DNA from: Kutzneria buriramensis
GTDB lineage: Bacteria; Actinomycetota; Actinomycetes; Mycobacteriales; Pseudonocardiaceae
Reading direction: 5' to 3'
DNA: 64,000 bases
Assembly (NCBI RefSeq): GCF_003387475.1
Contig: NZ_QUNO01000016.1
Coordinates: 62,001 to 126,000 of the forward strand
Positions within the stretch are counted from its first letter, which is position 1, and each line of letters opens with the position of its first letter. Shown piece by piece: positions 24,085 to 64,000 of the stretch. The position numbers and the translations under genes are program-made. Below the pieces are notes generated by a model. It was not told where the DNA came from. It did not search any database and saw only the letters and a program-made list of their open reading frames with translations.

Positions 24085-24890
24085 GCCTGAACCTGGTCGG
24101 CGGCGCGATCGCGCTGCACGCACGCCGGCTGCTCGGACTGGACGGCGGTGTCAACCGGCGCGACGTGCTGGCAGTGGTCGGCCTGCTGGGCCCGCTCATG
24201 ATCCTGACCGCCGCCGTCGGCGACCTGCACGAAGTCGCGTGGTTCACCAAGAACGGCGGGCTCGCGGACATGCCGCTGTCGCAGGTCCCGGACGCGCCGG
24301 TGTGGGCGGTCTGGCTGGTGGTGGCGGGGCTCGTTCTGTTCGGCCTGCGCCGGACCGCCGCGGTCTTCGCCTGGCTGGCCGACATCGTGCACCTCGTGAT
24401 CCCCTATAAGGCCAGCAACTGGACGTGGAGCTACGAGAGCAAGGGCTGGCTGCTGCTCGGCCTGGTCACCGCGATCGCCCTGACGTGGTCGGCCGGTCCG
24501 GCGCGCGGCCGGAAGCTGGTCGGCCGCCGCGGCATCGTCCTCACCCTCGCAACTGTCGCCGTGGCGATGTCGTGCCAGCTCTTCGCGCCGCGTTTCGTCA
24601 TGATCGGCCGCTGGCCGCTCGACATGTCGGAGTGGCTGGTCTACCTCGCGCTGGCGGGCGGCGCGTGCCTCGCCTGCCGGTCGGTTCCAAACCGTAGGAC
24701 GGGCCGGCGTGCGGCATTCGTGCTCGCGCTGCCGGCCGTGGCCTTCGCGCTGGAGTACGTCGAAGTGACGATCATCGGCCCGCCGCTGTACTGGGTGCCG
24801 GCCGTCGAGGCAACCGTGCTCTACGGCATTCCGGTCCTGTTGGTGTTGGCCGGCAATGGAGTTCTCCGTCCAATCAGGAGGACGGCGTGA
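23961..24890 (+). CDS. PadR-operon membrane protein, paralogue 1
   Basis: 309 aa; the GTG overlaps the PadR stop. The cytosolic N-terminal domain RRLRRLLALYPRDHREAHGE continues with EEMLGVLLD and a WRDGLNLVGGAIALHARR segment. This N-terminal signature is frequent in actinobacterial membrane proteins next to PadR genes. About seven or eight hydrophobic helices follow (LLGPLMILTAAVGDL; VWLVVAGLVLFGL; AFVLALPAVAFAL). Function unknown; an envelope or transporter-accessory role under PadR control is inferred from context. It is a tandem duplicate of the next gene. Confidence 0.8.
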   Translation: MSETQERRLRRLLALYPRDHREAHGEEMLGVLLDSSPGWRDGLNLVGGAIALHARRLLGLDGGVNRRDVLAVVGLLGPLMILTAAVGDLHEVAWFTKNGGLADMPLSQVPDAPVWAVWLVVAGLVLFGLRRTAAVFAWLADIVHLVIPYKASNWTWSYESKGWLLLGLVTAIALTWSAGPARGRKLVGRRGIVLTLATVAVAMSCQLFAPRFVMIGRWPLDMSEWLVYLALAGGACLACRSVPNRRTGRRAAFVLALPAVAFALEYVEVTIIGPPLYWVPAVEATVLYGIPVLLVLAGNGVLRPIRRTA

Positions 24891-25010
24891 GCGAGACCCA
24901 GGAGCGGCGCTTACGGCGACTGCTCGCCCTGTACCCACGCGATCACCGCGAACGCCACGGCGAGGAGATGCTGGGGGTGCTGCTGGACAGCTCCCCCGGC
25001 TGGCGCGACG
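24880..25010 (+). repeat. Direct repeat, copy 2 (start of second membrane paralogue)
   Basis: Second copy of the 131-bp repeat, 3 mismatches from copy 1. It includes the GTGA coupling site, so the duplication carried its translational signal with it. Confidence 0.9.
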
Positions 25011-25786
25011 CCGTCGACCTGGTCGGCGGCGCGATCGCCCTGCACCTGCGCCGCCTGTTCGGTCTGGACGGCCAGGTGCGGCGTCGGGACGTGCTGTCGG
25101 TCGTGAGCCTGCTGGGCCCGATCGTCATCCTGGCCGGGGCGGCGGCCGACGTCCGCGAGGCGGCCTGGTGGCTCCTGCACGACAATATGGAGCCGCTGCC
25201 GACCTGGTACGTCCCGGACGCGCCCGCCTGGGGCGCCTGGCTGGTGGTGGCGTTCCTGGCGTTCTTCGGCCAGCGGCGGGCGGCAGCGGTGTCGGCATGG
25301 CTGGCGCTGGGTGCGTTCGTGGTCGTCACCCCCATCCTGAGCCAGGGCTACCTGCTGCGCTCCGCGGGGGCGGGCTACCTGGTGCTGGGCGCGTTCACGG
25401 CGGTCGCGCTCACCTGGTCGCCGGGACCGGTTCACGGTCGGATGCTGGCCGGGAAGTGGGCTGTGCCGCTCGCCTTCGGCGGCGACGCGCTGGTGTTGGC
25501 CGCCATGGTCTTGCACAGCATGATGTTCGCGTGGTGGCTGGCCTTCGCCGCGATGGCGCTCACCGCGCACCTCGCCTGCCGCGCGGTGCGTGACCGCCGG
25601 ATCGGGCGACGGGCGGCGCTCGTGCTGGCGCTGCCGCCCGTCACCTTCATCGTCGAAGCGTTCGCCGGCCCCTGGGCGTACGGGAATCCGTACCTCAGGG
25701 ACATCGCCTTCTACGGTCTGCCCACGCTGATCGTGTTGCTGGGCATGGGGATTCTCCGCCCGGTCAGGAGGCGGCAGCCGAGCTGA
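24887..25786 (+). CDS. PadR-operon membrane protein, paralogue 2
   Basis: 299 aa; the GTG overlaps the previous stop by 4 nt. The first 40 residues are almost identical to paralogue 1; the membrane part (about 65-299) is similar only in layout. Both end in a basic tail after G(M/N)G(I/V)LRP. About eight helices are predicted. It converges on the alpha/beta-hydrolase gene with a 23-bp overlap. The pairing suggests a heteromeric membrane complex or a recent duplication kept by gene conversion at the 5' end. Confidence 0.8.
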   Translation: MSETQERRLRRLLALYPRDHRERHGEEMLGVLLDSSPGWRDAVDLVGGAIALHLRRLFGLDGQVRRRDVLSVVSLLGPIVILAGAAADVREAAWWLLHDNMEPLPTWYVPDAPAWGAWLVVAFLAFFGQRRAAAVSAWLALGAFVVVTPILSQGYLLRSAGAGYLVLGAFTAVALTWSPGPVHGRMLAGKWAVPLAFGGDALVLAAMVLHSMMFAWWLAFAAMALTAHLACRAVRDRRIGRRAALVLALPPVTFIVEAFAGPWAYGNPYLRDIAFYGLPTLIVLLGMGILRPVRRRQPS

Positions 25787-26555
25787 GGAGCTCGTGCAGC
25801 TGCGCGGCGAACTCGACCGGATGTTGGAGGTAGCCGAGGTGGCCGCCAGGGAACTCCACGACGTCCACGCCGAGCCGGTCGGACAGCACCTCGTTCGGCC
25901 GGTACGGCAGGAGCCCGCGCGACTCGACACCACTGGCCAGCACGAGCTTGCCCTTGCTGTCGGCGAGCGCGTCCAGGTCGAGCTCGTGCCGGGGGTACTG
26001 GCGCAGCTCGTGCTCCATCCAGAACGACACGTTGAACGCCATCCGCTCGAACATCTCCCGCACGACCGGCGGCAGCTCGGCCGCGGGCGGCGTCGGGGCC
26101 TCGCCGCCCAGGCCGACCTCCTTGCGGAACAACGCCATCGCCACGTCCGGGCCATCACTGCGGAACAGGTCGTAGACGCGGTCCATCCGGGCCAGCCAGT
26201 CGTCGCGGTCCGGCAGCACGGAGATCAGCGGCGGCTCGTGCGGCACGGCCAGTTGCACCGCCGACGGGTACTTCGCCAGCAGCTCCAGCGTGACGATCGC
26301 GCCGGAGCTGCTGCCGACCACGTAGCCGGGCTCGTCGCCCAGCAGCTCCCGCGCGTCCTCGACGTCGGCGGCCAGGCGGTCGGCCGGGATCGCGTCGATC
26401 GGGCTGCGGGCGAAGCCGGCACGGTCGTACAGCACCACCGTGTACCGGTCGGCCAGCTGCGCCGCCGCCTGCTCGAACACGGTGCTGTCGCCGTTGCCGC
26501 CGACGACGAACAGCAGCGTCGGTCCGCTGCCGATTCTCTTGGTGTACAAGCTCAC
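25764..26555 (-). CDS. Alpha/beta-hydrolase
   Basis: 263 aa from the GTG at 26555, with GAGGGGG just upstream; it overlaps the TetR-gene stop (GTGA). The oxyanion region is LLFVVGGNGDSTVFEQ, the nucleophile elbow is GYVVGSSSGAIVTLELL (GxSxG), and the catalytic histidine lies in PGGHLGYLQHPVEF. This matches small actinobacterial hydrolases under TetR control. Substrate unknown. Confidence 0.85.
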   Translation of the reverse strand: MSLYTKRIGSGPTLLFVVGGNGDSTVFEQAAAQLADRYTVVLYDRAGFARSPIDAIPADRLAADVEDARELLGDEPGYVVGSSSGAIVTLELLAKYPSAVQLAVPHEPPLISVLPDRDDWLARMDRVYDLFRSDGPDVAMALFRKEVGLGGEAPTPPAAELPPVVREMFERMAFNVSFWMEHELRQYPRHELDLDALADSKGKLVLASGVESRGLLPYRPNEVLSDRLGVDVVEFPGGHLGYLQHPVEFAAQLHELLSSAAAS

Positions 26556-27133
26556 CGAATCCCCCTCAACTGCTCGAGCGCCGTCTCCAGCAGGCCGAGC
26601 AGCGGCACCGGAGGGTCCGCCCGCAGCCAGTGGTCGGACGCCACCTGGGTGGCGGCGGCGACCGCCGCCGCCAGGATCTCCGGATACATGCCGTGGTCGC
26701 CCTCGCCGAGCCGCGCCGCGATCGCGTCGGTCAGGGCCTGCCGCATCTTCACGTACGACTTGAGCAGCTCGCCGGACATCGCCGGCGCGGACAGCACCGG
26801 CCGCAGGCCGGCCAGCCATTCGGGCTGCGGGACGGACCCGGCCTCCGCGTGCACCGCCAGCACGGCGGCGGTGATCGCATCCCACAGCGGCTCGTCGGCC
26901 GGGCGGTCCAGCAGCACCTCGCCGACCCGGTGGATGCGGTCGGCCGCGCGGGAGGTGATCGCCTCGTACTTGCTGGAGAAGTAGTTGTTGAACGTCCGGG
27001 GCGAGACCCCGGCGGCGTTGGCGATGTCCTCGACCAGCACGTTGTCCAGCCCGCGCTCGACGGCCAGCGACAGCGCGGCCCAGCTCAGCGCCTCGCGGGT
27101 GGCCTGCTTCTTGCGCTCACGGAGACCGGACAC
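26552..27133 (-). CDS. TetR-family regulator of the adjacent hydrolase
   Basis: 193 aa from the GTG at 27133. The N-terminal helix-turn-helix reads RKKQATREALSWAALSLAVE, then VEDIANAAGVSPRTFNNYFSSKYEAI, a canonical TetR recognition helix. The C-terminal ligand domain is Ala/Leu-rich with no identifiable ligand. It is co-transcribed with the hydrolase through a 4-nt overlap, and a small palindrome lies upstream. Confidence 0.9.
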   Translation of the reverse strand: MSGLRERKKQATREALSWAALSLAVERGLDNVLVEDIANAAGVSPRTFNNYFSSKYEAITSRAADRIHRVGEVLLDRPADEPLWDAITAAVLAVHAEAGSVPQPEWLAGLRPVLSAPAMSGELLKSYVKMRQALTDAIAARLGEGDHGMYPEILAAAVAAATQVASDHWLRADPPVPLLGLLETALEQLRGIR

Positions 27134-27152
27134 CCGCCCACCATAGCAAAAG

Positions 27153-27167
27153 TTGCGGGCCGCGCAA
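27153..27167. promoter_or_regulatory. Candidate TetR operator
   Basis: TTGCGGGCCGCGCAA has 5-bp symmetric arms (TTGCG/CGCAA) around GGCCG. It lies 20-34 bp upstream of the TetR-family start, in the 34-bp gap after the acetyltransferase gene. Confidence 0.4.
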
Positions 27168-27692
27168 TTATTTCCGGAGCAGGTTGCGGGCGGCGGCCTT
27201 CAGCGTGACCACGCGGGTGACGGCGCCGTCCTCGCCGGTCACGTCCCGCACCACCTCGAAGCCGGCCTTGCGCGCCATGGCCAGCGACCGGGTGTTGGCG
27301 GCGTTCACGCAGCCGTGCACGGCGTCCAGGCACAGGTCGTCGAAGCCGTAGTCGACGACCCGGTACGAGAGCTCGGTGCCCAGGCCCATGTGCCAGACGT
27401 CGCGGACCAGCGCGCAGATCAGCTCGTGCCCGTCGACGTTGCCGGTGCGCTTCAGCTCGGCGTGGCCGACGTAGCGGCCGTCCAGCCGCACCGCCCACAC
27501 GTCGAACATGTTGTTCGGGTACACCTCGGTGAACAGCAGCGCGAAGAGCGATCTGATCGTCTCCTCGGGCTGCCGTTCCTGACCCATCCACTTGCAGACC
27601 TCCTCGTCGCGTAACAGCGCGACGAAGTCGTTCTCGTCCTCGGGTGCGTACGGCGTCAGCAGAAGGCGCTCGGAGCGCAGGGTGGGAGTCAC
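27168..27692 (-). CDS. RimJ/RimL-type GNAT acetyltransferase
   Basis: 174 aa from a GTG at 27692. LRSERLLLTPYAPEDENDFVALL is the usual RimJ/L N-terminus. The acetyl-CoA region reads VRDVWHMGLGTELSYRVVDYGF, less canonical than Q/RxxGxG/A. The end, VNAANTRSLAMARKAGFEVVRD, is typical. It lies just beyond the terminator of the NRPS operon, so it is probably not part of the cluster. Substrate unknown; a resistance role cannot be excluded. Confidence 0.83.
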   Translation of the reverse strand: MTPTLRSERLLLTPYAPEDENDFVALLRDEEVCKWMGQERQPEETIRSLFALLFTEVYPNNMFDVWAVRLDGRYVGHAELKRTGNVDGHELICALVRDVWHMGLGTELSYRVVDYGFDDLCLDAVHGCVNAANTRSLAMARKAGFEVVRDVTGEDGAVTRVVTLKAAARNLLRK

Positions 27693-27745
27693 GACGAAAC
27701 GCTATCCGCGCGCCGAAATCGCGGCAATCATCCCATCGTGCAAGG

Positions 27746-27763
27746 AAAACACCCGACGGGGTG
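27746..27763 (-). terminator. Intrinsic terminator of the NRPS operon
   Basis: On the minus strand CACCC-CGTC-GGGTG is followed at once by TTTT. It lies 12 bp after the P450 stop codon. A hairpin with a T run is unusual in this GC-rich sequence and marks a likely right boundary of the transcript. Confidence 0.65.
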
Positions 27764-27774
27764 AGTAACGAGGG

Positions 27775-28974
27775 TCAGCGCGGGACCACGTCCACCGGCA
27801 GCTTTCGGACACTCACGATCATCGCCGGATTCTGGAACTCCACCGGCTCGCTCCGGGCCACGGAAAGCCCAGCATAGCGCCGGTTGAGCGCCTCGAAGGC
27901 GATCCGCCCCTCCATCCGCGCCAGCGGCGTGCCGAGGCAGAAGTGGATGCCGTGGCCGAATGTCAGATGCGGATTCGGCGTACGGGTGAAGTCGAAGCTC
28001 TCGGCGTCGGCGAAAACGCGTGGATCCCGGTTCGCGGACGCGATGTTGGCCATGATGATCGAATTGGCGGGAATCGTGCGGCCGCCCAGTTCCACCTCCG
28101 TCGTGGTGCGCCGGCCGAGCTCGTTGAACGGGGGCAGGCAGCGCAGCACCTCCTCCAGCGCCACCGGAATGCCCGACGGGTCCTCGCGCAGCGCCGCGGC
28201 CGCCGCGGGGTGCCGGTCGAGGCTGATGGTGGCGTTGCCGATGAGCGCGGTGGTGGTGATGTGCCCGGCGACCAGCAGCAGCGCCACGAAGCCGACCATC
28301 TCCTGGTCGGCCAGGCTCTCGCCGTCCACCGAGGCCCGGCACAGCTTGCTGGTCAGACCGTCGCTGGGGTTGGCGCGGTGGTACTTGATGTGCGCCAGCA
28401 TGTACTCGTTCATCTCGCGGATGGTCGGCGCGATCATCTGAAGCGCCGCCTCGATCTCCGCCATGGTCGAGTTCTCGGTCAGCTGGTCGCCGCTGAACAG
28501 CACCTTCGCCCACTTCTCGAACAGCTCCCGGTCCTGCGCCGGGATGCCGAGCAGCTCGGCGATCACCAGGATCGGCAGCGGATAGGCCAGCGCCTCCACC
28601 AGGTCGAACCGCCGCTGCCCGGCGACGGCGTCCAGCAGCTCCTCGGTGATCTGGTGGATCCGCGGCTCCAGGCCGGCCACCGTGCGCGGGGTGAAGGCCT
28701 GGCTCACCAGCGTGCGCAGCTTGCGGTGGTTGGGCGGGTCCATGGTGAGGAACATGCCGGTGCGGAACGCCTCGAAGTCCTCCTGCACGGGGGCCAGCCC
28801 GGAGAAGTCGCTGGAGAACGTGCCCGGCTCGGACAGCACGCGGGAGACGGTGGCGTGGTCGAGCAGCCGCCACATCCCGTTCTCCTCGTCGAGGTAGACG
28901 GGCTCGACGCCGCGCCGGTCGATCCAGTGGTCCAGGCGTTCCTCGAAGGCGTAGCGGGGCGGCGCGAGGGTCAT
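27775..28974 (-). CDS. Cytochrome P450, likely tailoring enzyme of the NRPS product
   Basis: 399 aa. The ATG overlaps the MFS stop by 4 nt (ATGA). The I-helix reads LLLVAGHITTTALIG, a variant of the A-G-x-x-T oxygen-activation motif. The K-helix ExxR is EEVLR. The heme loop FGHGIHFCLGTPLAR has C346 as ligand. Size and motifs fit soluble bacterial class I P450s, which need external ferredoxin; none is encoded nearby. Its place at the end of the NRPS operon implies hydroxylation or cross-linking of the peptide or of a carrier-bound residue. The target is unknown. Confidence 0.92.
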   Translation of the reverse strand: MTLAPPRYAFEERLDHWIDRRGVEPVYLDEENGMWRLLDHATVSRVLSEPGTFSSDFSGLAPVQEDFEAFRTGMFLTMDPPNHRKLRTLVSQAFTPRTVAGLEPRIHQITEELLDAVAGQRRFDLVEALAYPLPILVIAELLGIPAQDRELFEKWAKVLFSGDQLTENSTMAEIEAALQMIAPTIREMNEYMLAHIKYHRANPSDGLTSKLCRASVDGESLADQEMVGFVALLLVAGHITTTALIGNATISLDRHPAAAAALREDPSGIPVALEEVLRCLPPFNELGRRTTTEVELGGRTIPANSIIMANIASANRDPRVFADAESFDFTRTPNPHLTFGHGIHFCLGTPLARMEGRIAFEALNRRYAGLSVARSEPVEFQNPAMIVSVRKLPVDVVPR

Positions 28975-30298
28975 CGGGTGGGCTCCTTGACTCGATCGGT
29001 GGCGGGAAACGCGCGCATGGTGGGGCTGACCGTGACGACCACGGTGATCAGGGCGATGCCGGCGGCGCACAGCAGGATCGCGTCGGCGCCGCCGAACTGC
29101 TGCACGAGCACGCCGCCGAAGGCCGGGCCGGTGGCGGCGGATGCGCCGGCGATCACGGCCATCACGCCGGTCATCCGGCCGCGCAGGCGATCCGGCGTGA
29201 GCAGCAGCTGCGACGTGCTGATGGTGGTGTTCGCGGTCGGCGGCAGCAGGGCCATCGCGGCGAACAGCAGGCCGAGCAGGTAGCCGTTGTCGATGAAGAC
29301 GGCGAGCGGTGTCAGTCCCGCGAGCACCCAGAACACGCCGGCGATGGACAGGTACGGGCTGAGCATCCGTTGCAGCGTCGGGGCGAGCAGCGCTCCGAGC
29401 AGGCCACCGACGCCGAGCATCGCCGCCATGATGCCGATCTCGCCGGACGGGACGCCGCGTTCCTTGGCCAGCACCACGAGGATCACGTAGTAGGCGGAGA
29501 AGAAGAAGTTCAGGCTGACCGCGCAGGCGACGGTGGCGCGGACGTGCCGCTGGCTCCACACCCAGCGCAGGCCCTCGACCATTTCGCTGATGAGATGCCC
29601 GCTCTCGTGCTGTTCCGGGCGTTTGTACGGCACCCGCACGAACAGCAGGGCACCGAAGCTGATCGCGTGCGTGACCACCTCGACCGCGAACGGCACCGCC
29701 CGACCGATCGCGTAGAGGAAACCGCCGACGGCAGTCCCGGTGAGCTGCCCCAACGCCCCACGCGCCGAGTTCATCGCCACGGCCGTGGGCAGTTGTTCCT
29801 GCGTCACGATCTGCGCCACCGCGGCGTTTTCCGCCGGCAGGAACAGCGCCCGGCACACGCCCATCGTCGCCGCGACCAGGATCATGTGCGGCACCGTCGG
29901 CGTGTTCAGCCACAACGCGATGACGAGGCTGGCGACCGCGATGCCCTGTGCCGCCTCGCAACACAGCATCACGACCTTGCGGTTCCAGCGGTCGACGAGC
30001 GCTCCGGCGGGCAGGCCCGCGATCAGCTGGGCCGCCGCGTCCACGCCCAGCACGAAACCGGAGACGGCGGGCGAGCCGGTGACCGCCAGGACGAGCAGTG
30101 GGAAGGCGATCATCGAGCCACTGAAGCCGGCGGTGGAGAGAGCTTGGCCCGCCCAGAGCAGACGGTAGGAACGGCTCATCGCCGGACGCCGGCGCTTGGG
30201 TGCGGCATCGGGGTCACTCGCAGCGGTCGCCCGCGGCCCGGACGCTGTCGCCTGCGGGTCGGTGGCGTTCGGCTGCGTCCGTGTCGGGTCGCGGCGGT

Positions 30299-30302
<4 letters not shown>
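28971..30302 (-). CDS. MFS exporter, probable export of the peptide
   Basis: 443 aa. The ATG overlaps the NRPS-B stop by 4 nt. A hydrophilic N-terminal tail of about 40 residues, rich in Thr/Pro/Ala, precedes the first helix ([18 protein letters not shown]); an internal Met (MSRSYRLL) could be the true start. Twelve hydrophobic helices are expected. [14 protein letters not shown] is the MFS loop 2-3 motif, and [14 protein letters not shown] is its repeat in the second half. It resembles the MFS_3/enterobactin-exporter-like group. Its position implies self-protection or product efflux. Confidence 0.88.
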
Positions 30303-48625
<18,323 letters not shown>

Positions 48626-48648
48626 GATGTCCGTTTCTCTAGTCTCGG

Positions 48649-49899
48649 TCAGCGGCGGGCGGCGACACGGCCGCCGGTCTGCAGGCCGTGGATCCGGCCG
48701 GTCGACGGGTCGCGCAGGAAGCGGCCGCCCAGCACGCGCCGGCCGGATTCCGGCTCCAGCACGGAGAACGCCCAGTCGCGGTGCACCGTCAGCTCCGGGT
48801 ACAGCTCGCCGCCGACGCGCAGCACGCCGTCGCCGGCGTCGACGAAGTACTCCATGTCGCCGTTGGCGTAGCTGCCGGTCAGCCCCGCCGGCATCGGCAT
48901 CTCGTCGTGCCGCTGCGACAGGTCGTAGTCGGCCACGTCCAGGCCGAGTTCGCGGAGCCGGCCGACGAGATCCACCCACAGCGCCGCGCCGGACACGGCG
49001 TTGGTGGTCAGGGCCACCACCTGGCCGCCGGTCGGGTTGATGCGCAGGTGGCAGGAGGTGCCGTCGGCGGTGCCGTCGTGGCCGACCCAGCCGTCGAACA
49101 CCGCGAGGCCCAGTCCCCAGCCGTTGGCCAGTCCAAAAGGGACGACGCCGGGCACCTGGCGGCGCATGGTGCGCAGCAGCTGCGGCGACAGCGGGCCGTC
49201 ACCGGTGACGTGCATCAGCCCGAAGGTGACCAGGTCCTCGGCGCTCAGCGCCAGCGCACCGGCGCCGGCCTCGACCTCCGACAACGTCTGATCCACCGGC
49301 ACGCCGCGACGAGCGTGGCCGGTCACGAAGGTGTCGGTGGACCGCTTGCCGCCCGGCTCGACCGTGAACGCCGGCTCGATGCCCAGCGGCGTCAGCAGGA
49401 GGGCCTCGACGGCCTCCCACCAGTCCATGCCGGTGATCTCCTCCACGAGCCGCGACAGCAGCACGTAGCCGACGTTGGAGTAGGAGAACCCCACGCCGGG
49501 GCGCAGCACCAGCTCCGCGTCCCGGCAGGCGCGTAAGTACTGGCGCGTCGAGGAGTTCTCGCCGGCCACGGCGGCCGGCAGGCCGCTGGTGTGGCTGAGC
49601 AGCTGCCGCACGGTCAGCTCGCCCACCCGCGGCCCCAGGTCCCCCAGGTGCTCGGCGAGCCGGTCCTCCAGGTCGAGATCGCCGTCCGCGACCAGCAGCA
49701 TCGCCAACGTCGCGGTGAACGGCTTGGTGATCGATCCGATCGGATACTTGCCGGCGGCGCCGACGGTGATCGTCTCGCCGCCGGTGTGCACCGACAGCTG
49801 CGCCGCCGGCACCCCGTGGCGGTCGACCAGTCCCGACAGGGTGTGTTCGAGGCTGGTCTTGTCCACAACGGACCGGATCGTCGCGGCGGACGAGGTCAC
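48649..49899 (-). CDS. Candidate trans-acting PBP-type thioesterase (SurE-like peptide cyclase)
   Basis: 416 aa from a GTG with GGGAGGG upstream. There is no signal peptide, so it is cytosolic, unlike resistance beta-lactamases. The serine-hydrolase fold has S56-I-T-K59 (SxxK), Y140-S-N142 (YxN) and H274-D-G. A C-terminal lipocalin-like domain (about 330-416; [19 protein letters not shown]) follows. Family knowledge: SurE and its relatives are stand-alone penicillin-binding-protein-type thioesterases, encoded beside NRPSs that end in an E domain without a thioesterase; they offload and macrolactamise peptides with a C-terminal D-residue. This gene lies inside exactly such an operon, between MbtH and NRPS-B. 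A class C beta-lactamase-like resistance protein is the alternative. Confidence 0.82.
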   Translation of the reverse strand: MTSSAATIRSVVDKTSLEHTLSGLVDRHGVPAAQLSVHTGGETITVGAAGKYPIGSITKPFTATLAMLLVADGDLDLEDRLAEHLGDLGPRVGELTVRQLLSHTSGLPAAVAGENSSTRQYLRACRDAELVLRPGVGFSYSNVGYVLLSRLVEEITGMDWWEAVEALLLTPLGIEPAFTVEPGGKRSTDTFVTGHARRGVPVDQTLSEVEAGAGALALSAEDLVTFGLMHVTGDGPLSPQLLRTMRRQVPGVVPFGLANGWGLGLAVFDGWVGHDGTADGTSCHLRINPTGGQVVALTTNAVSGAALWVDLVGRLRELGLDVADYDLSQRHDEMPMPAGLTGSYANGDMEYFVDAGDGVLRVGGELYPELTVHRDWAFSVLEPESGRRVLGGRFLRDPSTGRIHGLQTGGRVAARR

Positions 49900-49955
49900 G
49901 GCGTCCCTCCCCAGGAATTAGTTTTGATCTTCACTGAAGTGATAGTGCTATTGGT

Positions 49956-50156
49956 TCAGTGGTTCGCGGCCATCCACTCCCGCAGGCTGCGCGGCCTCAT
50001 GTCGGTCCACACCTGGTCGACGTGGTCCATGCACTCCTGCTTGCCACCCTGGAAACCGGTCGGCCGCCAGCCGGCCGGCACCTCGTTGGCCAGCGGCCAC
50101 AGCGAGTACTGCTCCTCGTCGTTGACCAGCACCTGGTAGTCGATGTCGTCGCGCAT
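49956..50156 (-). CDS. MbtH-like protein
   Basis: 66 aa. The ATG follows GAGAGGAAG. Hallmarks are NDEEQYSLWP, VPAGWRPTGFQGGKQEC and VWTDMRPRSLREWM. It binds NRPS adenylation domains and is often essential for their solubility and activity. It is encoded 24 bp after NRPS-A. The following 56-bp spacer to the thioesterase gene is AT-rich, with a short symmetric CTTCACTGAAG, but shows no clear promoter. Confidence 0.97.
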   Translation of the reverse strand: MRDDIDYQVLVNDEEQYSLWPLANEVPAGWRPTGFQGGKQECMDHVDQVWTDMRPRSLREWMAANH

Positions 50157-50180
50157 TGCTTCCTCTCAGATTTCCGCTGT

Positions 50181-64000
<13,820 letters not shown>

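Noticed and set aside
27168-27692. Acetyltransferase as part of the NRPS cluster
   Set aside because: A hairpin with a T run separates it from the P450, and it has its own GTG start. It may still be co-regulated, but nothing shows this.
48649-49899. Resistance-type class C beta-lactamase
   Set aside because: No signal peptide, located inside the NRPS operon, with a C-terminal lipocalin-like domain. The synthetase lacks a thioesterase, so a release role explains the gene better, though resistance is not excluded.
49920-49955. Internal promoter or hairpin in the AT-rich mbtH-thioesterase spacer
   Set aside because: The CTTCACTGAAG symmetry is too tight to form a hairpin, and no convincing -35/-10 pair is visible.

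Overview
The window reads as chromosomal DNA of a high-GC filamentous actinomycete, most plausibly Pseudonocardiales. Supporting signs are the strong GC bias with GTG and TTG starts, an actinobacterial-type LexA box, F420-dependent enzyme families, a mycothiol-type DinB-fold protein and giant NRPS genes. The genus is not determined. No tRNA, rRNA, CRISPR array or insertion sequence was recognised. No gene-free stretch exceeds 300 bases; the longest is about 195 bases, at 22142-22336.

The left part (1-27.7 kb) is a mosaic of small transcription units. One theme is secreted carbohydrate metabolism: a GH59-type galactosidase running off the left edge with a LacI-type operator, a ricin-type lectin, a GH27 alpha-galactosidase and a beta-helix glycan-active protein with FN3 domains. 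Other units are an AlkB-family repair dioxygenase preceded by a perfect SOS box, a coupled APH plus FAD-monooxygenase pair, a tandem GNAT, a fused double-APH protein, and 4-hydroxybenzoate hydroxylase (pobA) divergent from an IclR regulator. A PadR operon with two tandemly duplicated membrane proteins and a TetR/hydrolase pair follow. Several regulators sit beside clear palindromic candidate operators.

The right part (27.7-64 kb) is one minus-strand nonribosomal peptide operon, whose 5' end lies beyond the right edge. The order of transcription is NRPS-A (N-terminus missing), MbtH-like protein, a cytosolic serine beta-lactamase-fold protein, NRPS-B (6108 aa), MFS exporter and cytochrome P450, then a hairpin terminator with a T run. 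The last joints overlap by 4 nt. Nine modules are visible: A-T-E, C-A-T-E, C-A-T-E, C-A-T // C-A-T-E, C-A-T, C-A-T-E, C-A-T, C-A-T-E. Condensation-domain subtypes follow the epimerisation pattern module by module, giving a D-D-D-L-D-L-D-L-D segment. Pocket codes read by eye suggest: unknown (DVFSVA-type), Ile/Val, Val, aromatic, cationic, Thr, polar/cationic, Val, aromatic.

The key point is that the assembly line ends in an epimerisation domain with no thioesterase. The SxxK/YxN protein encoded between the two NRPS genes is therefore the best candidate for a trans-acting PBP-type thioesterase (SurE-like) that releases, and probably cyclises, a peptide with a C-terminal D-residue. The P450 would tailor it and the MFS protein export it. 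I do not recognise the product.
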